Source: Bacteroides uniformis
GTDB taxonomy: Bacteria > Bacteroidota > Bacteroidia > Bacteroidales > Bacteroidaceae
Length of the DNA: 64,000 nt
NCBI RefSeq assembly: GCF_025147485.1
Contig: NZ_CP102263.1
Coordinates: 1,067,501-1,131,500 of the forward strand
Direction of reading: 5' to 3'
Position 1 is the first letter of the stretch, and each line of letters begins with the position of its first letter. Shown here one piece after another: positions 44,536-51,915 of this stretch. Both the position numbers and the translations under genes were made by a program. The notes beneath the pieces are model-generated. The model saw nothing but the letters and a program-made list of their open reading frames with translations. It searched no databases and had not been told where the DNA came from.

Positions 44536-45810
44536 ATGAAAGTATTATTATTAGGCTCCGGTGGCCGTGAACACGCTCTGGCATGGAAGATTGCCCAAAG
44601 CCCGAAAGTAGAGAAACTATATATTGCGCCCGGCAATGCAGGTACAAGCGAAGCAGGCGAGAATGTGAACCTGAAGGCGACAGACTTTCCCGCACTCAAG
44701 GCCTTTGCCCTTGAGAAAGAAATCGACATGATTGTTGTGGGTCCCGAAGACCCGTTGGTACAAGGCATCTTCGACAGCTTCAAGGAAGACCCTGCCACCT
44801 GCCATATCGACATCATCGGCCCCACCGCCAAAGGTGCCACACTGGAAGGTAGCAAGGAATTTGCCAAAGGCTTCATGATGCGCCACAACATCCCCACTGC
44901 CCGCTACAAGAGCATCACCGCCGACAACTTGCAGGAGGGACTCGACTTCCTCGCTTCCCTCGAAGCGCCTTACGTACTGAAGGCCGACGGACTGTGTGCA
45001 GGCAAGGGCGTGCTGATTCTCCCCACACTGGAAGAAGCTCAGAAAGAGCTGAAGGAAATGCTGGACGGCATGTTCGGCGATGCCAGCGCCACGGTAGTCA
45101 TTGAAGAGTTCCTCAGCGGCATCGAATGTTCCGTATTCGTGATGACAGACGGCCGCCACTATAAGGTATTGCCCGTAGCCAAAGATTACAAGCGTATCGG
45201 CGAAGGCGACAAAGGCCTCAACACCGGCGGTATGGGCAGCGTTACTCCCGTACCTTTTGCCGACGAAACATTTATGGAAAAAGTACGCACCCGCATCATC
45301 GAACCTACCGTAAACGGTCTGCTGGAAGAAGAAATCGGCTACCAAGGCTTCATCTTCCTGGGACTTATCAACGTGAAGGGCGAACCGATGGTAATTGAAT
45401 ACAACGTCCGCATGGGCGACCCCGAAACCGAAAGTGTAATGCTGCGTATCAAGAGCGACCTGGTAGACCTACTCGAAGGCGTTGCCCAGGGCGACCTCGA
45501 CCAGCGTACACTGGAATTCGACTCACGCACAGCCGCTTGCGTCATGCTGGTAAGCGGAGGATATCCGGAAGCCTACGAAAAGGGCAAGGTGATGACCGGA
45601 TTCGAGAAGGCTGCCGAAACGGACAGCATCCTCTTCCATGCCGGAACAGCCACCAAAGACGGACAGACCGTAACTGCCGGTGGCCGTGTCATCGCCGTCT
45701 GCTCCTATGGTGAAACAAAGGAAGAAGCCTTGCAGAAGAGCTACCGCGTGGCCGACATGATAAACTTCGAGAAGAAATATTTCCGTCGCGACATCGGATT
45801 TGACTTATAA
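44536..45810 (+). CDS. purD: Phosphoribosylamine-glycine ligase
   Basis: 424 residues, usual length. It starts with [16 protein letters not shown]. The ATP-grasp domain has [15 protein letters not shown] and the metal-binding [11 protein letters not shown]; the C-terminal barrel follows. It makes glycinamide ribonucleotide, the second step of purine synthesis. The next gene starts directly after its stop codon, so purD leads a three-gene unit with two membrane proteins whose link to purine synthesis is unclear. Confidence 0.95.
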   Translation: MKVLLLGSGGREHALAWKIAQSPKVEKLYIAPGNAGTSEAGENVNLKATDFPALKAFALEKEIDMIVVGPEDPLVQGIFDSFKEDPATCHIDIIGPTAKGATLEGSKEFAKGFMMRHNIPTARYKSITADNLQEGLDFLASLEAPYVLKADGLCAGKGVLILPTLEEAQKELKEMLDGMFGDASATVVIEEFLSGIECSVFVMTDGRHYKVLPVAKDYKRIGEGDKGLNTGGMGSVTPVPFADETFMEKVRTRIIEPTVNGLLEEEIGYQGFIFLGLINVKGEPMVIEYNVRMGDPETESVMLRIKSDLVDLLEGVAQGDLDQRTLEFDSRTAACVMLVSGGYPEAYEKGKVMTGFEKAAETDSILFHAGTATKDGQTVTAGGRVIAVCSYGETKEEALQKSYRVADMINFEKKYFRRDIGFDL

Positions 45811-46806
45811 ATGAGAACGAAGAGATTCCAGAACCGGATAACGGCAGGGCGGTTCACACTACCCACCGCTATCCTGATTTCAGTATCCTGCTGGATACTG
45901 ACCGCTGTTCTGTTGCCCGAGACGGAGACACAGCAAAGCGGATATTCCCTTTGGGAAACATTCTGCGACTTCTGCATCCCCACCTGGGCAAACCGTCTCT
46001 TCAGCTTTATTCTGTATGCCGTCATCGGGTACTTCCTAATACAGCTCAACAATACGTTCGCCATCATCCGGATGCGGGCATCGGTACAGACTTCTGTCTA
46101 CTTCCTGCTGATATCCGTCTGCCCCAGCCTGCACATGCTGTATGCGGGAGACTTGGCAGCCGCCTCCTTCCTGGTGGCACTGTTTTTCCTCTTCAAGAGC
46201 TACCAGCAGGCACGGCCCACAGGCAGTCTCTTCCACGCCTTTGTCTTCATCGGACTGGGCAGCCTGCTTTTTCCGCAGCTCATGCTGTTTGCCCCCATCT
46301 TCTGGATAGGTGCCTACAACTTCCAGTCTCTCCAACCCAAAAGTTTCTTCGCTTCCTTGGTAGGATGGAGCGTACCCTACTGGCTGTTGCTGGGACACGC
46401 CCTCTACTACGGGCAAATGGAACTCTTCTGCCAGCCCTTCCGCGAGCTGGTGACCTTCGCTCCCACCCGGTTCGACTATCAGCCGTGGGAACTCGCCACC
46501 CTCGGGTATCTCCTTGTTCTGTTCATCGTCAGCGCGGCACACTGTCTCATTGCCGGCTATGAAGACAAGATACGCACCCGAAGCTATCTACACTTCCTCA
46601 TCCTGCTGAATTTCTGCATCTTTGTCTATATCGGACTGCAACCGGTATTGAGTGTCCACCTGATGTCCTTCCTGCTCATCGGTGTCAGCATCCTGGCGGG
46701 ACACTTGTTTGTACTGACAAATAGCCGCAGTTCCAATATATTCTTCATTTGTGCATTTATCGGATTATTCATTCTATTAGGATTCAACATATGGACGCTT
46801 TTGTAG
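45811..46806 (+). CDS. Polytopic membrane protein of unknown function
   Basis: 331 residues with about nine hydrophobic helices, for example AILISVSCWILTAVLL, LFSFILYAVIGYFLI and FLLIGVSILAGHLFVL. Loops are short; a conserved-looking LQPKSFFASLVGWSVPYWLLLGH segment is central. I do not recognise the family. The ATG directly follows the purD stop (TAA then ATG), and its end overlaps the next gene by 16 nt, so all three are translated from one message. Confidence 0.7.
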   Translation: MRTKRFQNRITAGRFTLPTAILISVSCWILTAVLLPETETQQSGYSLWETFCDFCIPTWANRLFSFILYAVIGYFLIQLNNTFAIIRMRASVQTSVYFLLISVCPSLHMLYAGDLAAASFLVALFFLFKSYQQARPTGSLFHAFVFIGLGSLLFPQLMLFAPIFWIGAYNFQSLQPKSFFASLVGWSVPYWLLLGHALYYGQMELFCQPFRELVTFAPTRFDYQPWELATLGYLLVLFIVSAAHCLIAGYEDKIRTRSYLHFLILLNFCIFVYIGLQPVLSVHLMSFLLIGVSILAGHLFVLTNSRSSNIFFICAFIGLFILLGFNIWTLL

Positions 46807-47270
46807 ATACACTCGTACAGCTGCTGATTGACTGGGGATATGTCGGTCTGTTCATCTCTGCCCTATTGGCAGGAAGCATCATTCCGTTCAGTTCCGAGAT
46901 AGTGATGGTAGCACTGGTCAAGGTCGGTCTAAGCCCGGCACTGTGCGTACTCTCCGCCACCTTGGGAAATACGCTGGGAGGCATGACGTGCTACTACATG
47001 GGACGTCTGGGACGTATAGACTGGATTGAGAAATATTTCAAGGTAAAAAGGGAAAAGATAGAACGGATGCAGCATTTCCTCCAAGGGAAAGGGGCACTGA
47101 TGGCTTTCTTCGCCTTTCTGCCTTTTGTGGGAGAGGCCATAGCCATTGCACTGGGCTTCATGCGCAGTAATCTGATGCTGACCACCACGTCCATGTTTGC
47201 AGGGAAACTGGTGCGCTACATAGCTATGCTGTGGGCACTGCAAGGAGCCATTTCGATGATGAATTATTGA
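46791..47270 (+). CDS. DedA/YqaA-family membrane protein
   Basis: 159 residues from the ATG at 46791, inside the end of the previous gene. The DedA-like core contains ALLAGSIIPFSSEIVMVALVKVG, TLGNTLGGMTCYYMGR and FFAFLPFVGEAIAIALGFMR; the glycine and proline pattern is typical of the VTT/SNARE-associated fold. Small YqaA-type relatives are thought to be membrane transporters or lipid-handling proteins, without proven substrates. Confidence 0.8.
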   Translation: MDAFVDTLVQLLIDWGYVGLFISALLAGSIIPFSSEIVMVALVKVGLSPALCVLSATLGNTLGGMTCYYMGRLGRIDWIEKYFKVKREKIERMQHFLQGKGALMAFFAFLPFVGEAIAIALGFMRSNLMLTTTSMFAGKLVRYIAMLWALQGAISMMNY

Positions 47271-47293
47271 CATGTAGTGAGTTTGAGCAATAG

Positions 47294-47384
47294 ATGTATA
47301 GATACAACGCGTTGGATGTATAGATGCAACGTGCTGGATGTATAGATGCAGCACGCTGGATATATAGGCGCAACAACACGCTGA
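47294..47384. repeat. Four tandem units of 22 nt (last one 25)
   Basis: Units at 47294-47315, 47316-47337, 47338-47359 and 47360-47384, each beginning ATGTATAGAT or a close variant. Each contains a roughly palindromic core (CAACGCGTTG, CAACGTGCTG, CAGCACGCTG). The last unit has a 3-nt insertion. Confidence 0.9.
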
Positions 47385-47432
47385 ATCACAGATAATTAAA
47401 CTAAATAAAAACATTCAACAAAAGCAGAAGTG

Positions 47433-48113
47433 ATGCAACGAATCATAGAGAAGACGGAAGACGGAAGTGCGACACTGTTTGTACCGGAACTGAATGAACA
47501 TTATCATTCGGTAAAGGGGGCACGTACAGAATCACAGCACATCTTCATCGACATGGGACTGAAAGCATCCGCTACTGCCCGCCCGCATATCCTTGAAATC
47601 GGTTTCGGCACCGGACTGAATGCCCTGCTTACACTGGAAACTGCCGAAAAGGAAAAGAGACCTGTGCACTATACCGGTATCGAACTCTATCCGCTTGCAT
47701 GGCCGGAGGTGGATGCGCTAAAATATAGCGACAATCCTCTGTTCGAGGAACTGCATCGGGCTGCGTGGGAAGAAGAAGTTGCCATAACTCCTTATTTCAC
47801 ACTGAGAAAAGTGCGGGCAGATGTCGAAACAATAAGCATTGACAGTTTGTTAATGATTAATAAATCTCCGTTCGATGTTGTCTACTTCGATGCCTTTGCA
47901 CCCGAAAAGCAACCGGGAATGTGGGAGGAAAAAGTCTTCCGGAATATCCATGCCGCCATGAGCACTGATGGCGTGCTGACCACCTACTGCGCCAAAGGAG
48001 TAGTACGCCGCATGCTGCAAGCCGTAGGATTCAAGGTAGAGCGTCTCCCAGGTCCCCCCGGAGGGAAACGGGAGATACTGAGGGGAAGGAAAGAGGAAGT
48101 GATAAATGGATAA
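47433..48113 (+). CDS. mnmD: tRNA (mnm5s2U34)-methyltransferase MnmD
   Basis: 226 residues from the ATG at 47433. The DUF752/MnmD fold shows motif I as LEIGFGTGLNALLT, FDVVYFDAFAPEKQPGMW and TYCAKGVVRRML. In E. coli the equivalent is the N-terminal half of MnmC, which methylates nm5s2U to mnm5s2U at the wobble position. Here it is a stand-alone protein without the oxidase half, as in other free MnmD proteins. The 22-nt array lies upstream. Confidence 0.9.
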   Translation: MQRIIEKTEDGSATLFVPELNEHYHSVKGARTESQHIFIDMGLKASATARPHILEIGFGTGLNALLTLETAEKEKRPVHYTGIELYPLAWPEVDALKYSDNPLFEELHRAAWEEEVAITPYFTLRKVRADVETISIDSLLMINKSPFDVVYFDAFAPEKQPGMWEEKVFRNIHAAMSTDGVLTTYCAKGVVRRMLQAVGFKVERLPGPPGGKREILRGRKEEVING

Positions 48114-48135
48114 GGAATAGTTGATAATGAATAGT

Positions 48136-48190
48136 TGATGCCCCCTGCCACAGCGCAGCCAAATTGTAAATTGTAAATAGTAAATTGTAA
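48136..48190 (+). repeat. Dispersed element with heptamer repeats before znuA
   Basis: TGATGCCCC at 48136, then a CAGCGCAGCC segment, then repeated AAATTGTA units from 48161 to 48190. The znuA ATG follows directly at 48191. The same element precedes purD. Confidence 0.78.
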
Positions 48191-49093
48191 ATGAAAAAGT
48201 TTTGTTTTTTACTCCTCATAGCCACCTTGCTCTTCTCGTGCAAGCAAGGAGGCCAACAGAACAAGAAGAATGACGATAAACCCGTGATTACCGTCACCAT
48301 CGAGCCGCTGCGGTATTTCACCGAAGCCATTGCCGGCGATGAATTCACCGTCGTCAGCATGGTGCCCAAAGGTTCAAGTCCGGAAACCTACGACCCCACG
48401 CCCCAGCAGCTTGTCGACCTTGCCCAAAGCAAAGCCTATTTCCGCATCGGCTACATCGGTTTCGAGCAGACATGGACGGAAAAACTGACGGACAATGCTC
48501 CCCACCTGCAATTCTTCGATATGTCCGAGAATGTGGAACTCATTCTGGACGATACCCATGCACATCATCATAAAGACGGGCATGTACACGAAGGCCATAC
48601 GCACGCCGGTGGTGTGGAACCCCACATCTGGAATTCCACCATCAACGCCCAAATCATTGCCGGAAACATTCTGAATGCACTCTGCGCCATAGACAAAGCC
48701 AATGAAAGCGTCTACATGGAACGTTACAACGTACTCATCCGGCAGATAGAGCATACAGACAGCCTCATCTGCCAGATGCTTTCCAGCCCGAATGCCGACC
48801 GTGCCTTCATGATTTATCATCCGGCACTTTCCTACTTTGCCCGCGACTACAACCTGAACCAGATTCCTATCGAGGCAGGTGGAAAGGAGCCCTCCCCCGC
48901 CCATCTGAAGAGCCTGATAAACTCCTGCAAGAAGGAGAAGGTACGCATCATCTTTGTACAGCCGGAATTCGACCGCCGCAATGCCGACCTTATCGCCCAG
49001 CAGACCGGAACCCGGGTAGTGGCTATCAATCCCCTCTCATACGACTGGGAGGAGGAGATGATGAATACGGCCAGAGCGCTTGTAAAAGAGTAA
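48191..49093 (+). CDS. znuA: Zinc ABC transporter substrate-binding lipoprotein
   Basis: 300 residues with a lipobox (LLFSCKQGG). Cluster A-I binding-protein features are clear: VTIEPLRYFTEAIAG, a metal loop rich in His (HAHHHKDGHVHEGHTH), VEPHIWNS, MIYHPALSYFARDY and the C-terminal PEFDRRNADLI. The long His loop is typical of zinc rather than manganese binders. It captures Zn2+ outside the inner membrane for the ATPase encoded next. No permease gene follows in this window. Confidence 0.88.
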   Translation: MKKFCFLLLIATLLFSCKQGGQQNKKNDDKPVITVTIEPLRYFTEAIAGDEFTVVSMVPKGSSPETYDPTPQQLVDLAQSKAYFRIGYIGFEQTWTEKLTDNAPHLQFFDMSENVELILDDTHAHHHKDGHVHEGHTHAGGVEPHIWNSTINAQIIAGNILNALCAIDKANESVYMERYNVLIRQIEHTDSLICQMLSSPNADRAFMIYHPALSYFARDYNLNQIPIEAGGKEPSPAHLKSLINSCKKEKVRIIFVQPEFDRRNADLIAQQTGTRVVAINPLSYDWEEEMMNTARALVKE

Positions 49094-49127
49094 ACGATGA
49101 TTCTGTCCATTTAACGAAGAAGAAGCT

Positions 49128-49937
49128 ATGCCTGCATCCCCCATTATAGAGATAAAGAACCTCAGCGCCGGATACGATAACCGGACCGTACTGCATGATA
49201 TAAACCTGACTATCTACGAACGTGATTTTCTGGGTATCATCGGTCCCAACGGTGGTGGAAAGACTACCCTTATCAAATGTATACTGGGACTGCTGAAACC
49301 CACTACCGGGGAGATTCTATATCACTCCTGCCCTCCATCCCCCTCCGAAATTGCCAATTGTCAATTATCAACTGTCAATTGTCAATTATCCATGGGTTAC
49401 TTGCCCCAGTACAGCAGCATCGACCGGAAATTTCCCATCACCGTAGAGGAGGTCATCCTTTCAGGACTCAGCAGCAAGAAGCCGCTGGCTTCACGCTTCA
49501 CCGCCCGACACCGCGAGAAAGCCTCTGCCGTGATAGCCCGCATGGGGCTGGAAGGCATGGAGCAGCGTGCCATCGGCGCTTTGAGCGGCGGACAGTTGCA
49601 ACGTGCCCTCCTGGGCCGTGCCATCATCTCCGACCCGCAGGTGGTGATTCTCGACGAACCCAGCACATACATCGACAAGCGTTTCGAAGCCCGCCTCTAC
49701 GAACTGCTGGCAGAGATAAACAAGGATTGCGCCATTATTCTCGTCAGCCACGACATCGGCACGGTGTTGCAGCAAGTCAAGTCCATTGCCTGCGTCAACG
49801 AAACCCTGGACTACCATCCCGATACCGGCGTTACGGAAGAATGGCTGGAACGCAACTTCAACTGCCCGATAGAGTTGCTGGGGCACGGGACACTGCCGCA
49901 CAGGATATTGAAAGAACACAAGCATTCTCACGGATGA
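49128..49937 (+). CDS. znuC: Zinc ABC transporter ATP-binding protein with repeat-derived insert
   Basis: 269 residues. Walker A is GPNGGGKTT, the signature LSGGQLQR and Walker B VVILDEPST, with the H-loop in LVSHDIG; the sequence is ZnuC/MntB-like (YLPQYSSIDRKFPITVEEVILSG). Between the Walker A lobe and the Q-loop, residues about 67-88 (including SEIANCQLS and TVNCQLS) are encoded by tandem CAATTGTCAATT-type repeats at 49350-49391. The frame stays open, so the protein may be functional. ATP hydrolysis would drive Zn2+ uptake through a permease encoded elsewhere. Confidence 0.87.
   Translation: MPASPIIEIKNLSAGYDNRTVLHDINLTIYERDFLGIIGPNGGGKTTLIKCILGLLKPTTGEILYHSCPPSPSEIANCQLSTVNCQLSMGYLPQYSSIDRKFPITVEEVILSGLSSKKPLASRFTARHREKASAVIARMGLEGMEQRAIGALSGGQLQRALLGRAIISDPQVVILDEPSTYIDKRFEARLYELLAEINKDCAIILVSHDIGTVLQQVKSIACVNETLDYHPDTGVTEEWLERNFNCPIELLGHGTLPHRILKEHKHSHG
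49350..49391 (+). repeat. Heptamer-like repeat inside znuC
   Basis: AATTGTCAATTATC units repeat about three times in frame and stop directly before an ATG at 49392 (M-G-Y-L-P-Q). They resemble the A/T repeats found before start codons in this window. Confidence 0.75.
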
Positions 49938-50019
49938 CTGGAAGCAAAGGAGGCCGACCCATTGTAGAACCGACCTCCCGTTACCCTTCCGAATAACTAT
50001 CCGACAATCTTCTTACCCG

Positions 50020-51915
50020 TCATTTATATTGGAAAGCCTTATACGAATGGGGTAGTAATGACAAACGGAAAGAGTTCTTTGGTGTCACCGGACGCCTGCT
50101 CTGTACGGGTTCGGCAGGAAGGGGAGCCAGAATATCTCCATTCTCCAGATTTTCCAACCTCGTCACCTCATCATCGGTAACAATACGCACTTCCACCGGT
50201 TCATCATTGAAGTTCTCCACCACCAGTGTTTTATTGTCATACACAAACAATCCGACTTTGGAGGGAGCCTCCAGATAGATATCCATATCCCTACTCATAA
50301 TGCGGCGAATCTCATTCAAGGCTTTTGCCGGAAAATCATATAAATTTCCCATATCATCGGGAATGGTCAATACATATAGATTGCCGGCGGCATAGGGAGC
50401 TCTCAACAAAATAGGATACCCCGATACTCCTCCCGTCAACGGACGGCCCGCACTGACTACTTCCCAAGCATCATTCGTATAATACTGAACCTGCGGTATC
50501 AATAAATCGCGTCCGGCTTGTCCATATCGGCCAAAATCATTGACAAGAGCTTTCAAATCGGTACAACGCAACTCTACTATTTCGGCAATTTTTTCAGGAA
50601 TGGCTTTCAGCAAGCCGCTTGTAATCACCACATCCCGTCCGCTTTGCAATTGCTTCCTAATGTCGGTCATGAGCTCCGGAGCTTGAGCCGCCTGGGCAGT
50701 CAGCAGCACCACTTGTTGGTCTTTCGGAAAAACGGGACGTATATCCATCGGCAAACCTATCATGCCCAGATAATTCTGCAAGAAATCATCACCCGCCACA
50801 TGAAAAGGCTTGTAGGACTTGATGCCAATGGGGTTACCCAACTTACCTACCAGTTTATCAGTCTGTTTCAATACAACATCCGCAATGCGTGCCATGGTGG
50901 TAGGCTCTATGGAAGTTCCGTTCTTCTGCCGGATAGGGGCAGTCATCTCATCATAATTAAAGCTGGTGCCCATGCCCTGCCAAGGGGTACGGAACCTGGG
51001 AGACAACTTCACGCCCAGAAGCTGGTTATAGGCAAAGAGAATGATTTCGGGAGCCTTGGCAAGCATGGTCAGATGCAGCTGCTCAGCATAGCGGTCCATA
51101 CCCAGATTCAGTCCACCGGAGTCCACCCATCCTCCACCATTGTAGCCCGGACGCAGATTATCAAAATAACGGATAATATTATAGCTTAGATAATTCTGCA
51201 GATGCTGGTTGCCGGCAGGGTCCCTTGTTTCGGTACCCGTCCAGACACCGTCAAAGAGTTGGGGACCTTCCTCCAGATTAAAGCCCAAACCTTGGAAATG
51301 GTCGTACCAGTTGGGATACTTGATGATTACCTTTACACGAGGATTCACCTTCTTGGCAGGTTTCAGCACAAGGTCGCGCCCGGCTTCAGTCATCAGCTTC
51401 AAACGGTATTCCGTCCAGCTCTGCGTACCTTTGGCTTTTATCTCTATGTCCGACTTGCAACTGGTGAAGAAAAAGTCATCCAGAATAAACTCGTCAAAGT
51501 GCTTTGCCGTATGTTCTGCAATCTTTCGCACCATCTCACGATGCTCGGGATTGGAATAGCAGAACGTCTCGAAACTGTTCGCCTCGTTGATGGTGTAGGT
51601 AATTCCTCCGGCAGTCTCTATTCCCCGGTCATGGAAAAATTTCTTAGCTTGCTCCAGGGTGGCGTCATCCACAATCAGTAAATCACGATGTGTTTCCAAA
51701 TAAATCTTGTCCACTTCCAACTGTTGTGAAATCACATTCCAAGTCGAATCCAGCCAATGGATGTCCTTCATCTTGTCTACCTCGTAGGCACGTACATAGA
51801 CCGATACCTTAAAATTGTCATAAGCTTTTGCCTGCATGGCCATAGTGCAGACCATGCAGAGCAGAAAAGCTACAATTACAAACTTATCTACCTTTATTTT
51901 ACTGTTCATTACCAT
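50020..51915 (-). CDS. Secreted PUL protein, probable (beta/alpha)-barrel of unknown activity
   Basis: 631 residues; signal peptide ending near AKA-Y. I do not recognise the family. The N-terminal 300 residues look like a TIM barrel (VSVYVRAYEVDKM, FDEFILDDFFF, VIIKYPNWYDHF, GVWTGTETRD) with acidic residues at strand ends as in glycoside hydrolases. The C-terminal part contains a receiver-like alpha/beta segment (QQVVLLTAQAAQAPEL, GRDVVITSGLL) and a beta-sandwich with LLPHSYKAFQYK. It overlaps the GH9 stop by 11-17 nt (ATG at 51909 or 51915), so it is coupled to the PUL operon as its last gene. Confidence 0.7.
   Translation of the reverse strand: MVMNSKIKVDKFVIVAFLLCMVCTMAMQAKAYDNFKVSVYVRAYEVDKMKDIHWLDSTWNVISQQLEVDKIYLETHRDLLIVDDATLEQAKKFFHDRGIETAGGITYTINEANSFETFCYSNPEHREMVRKIAEHTAKHFDEFILDDFFFTSCKSDIEIKAKGTQSWTEYRLKLMTEAGRDLVLKPAKKVNPRVKVIIKYPNWYDHFQGLGFNLEEGPQLFDGVWTGTETRDPAGNQHLQNYLSYNIIRYFDNLRPGYNGGGWVDSGGLNLGMDRYAEQLHLTMLAKAPEIILFAYNQLLGVKLSPRFRTPWQGMGTSFNYDEMTAPIRQKNGTSIEPTTMARIADVVLKQTDKLVGKLGNPIGIKSYKPFHVAGDDFLQNYLGMIGLPMDIRPVFPKDQQVVLLTAQAAQAPELMTDIRKQLQSGRDVVITSGLLKAIPEKIAEIVELRCTDLKALVNDFGRYGQAGRDLLIPQVQYYTNDAWEVVSAGRPLTGGVSGYPILLRAPYAAGNLYVLTIPDDMGNLYDFPAKALNEIRRIMSRDMDIYLEAPSKVGLFVYDNKTLVVENFNDEPVEVRIVTDDEVTRLENLENGDILAPLPAEPVQSRRPVTPKNSFRLSLLPHSYKAFQYK

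Noticed and set aside
49350..49391. Frameshift or pseudogene in znuC
   Set aside because: The insert keeps the frame and all ATPase motifs are present on both sides.
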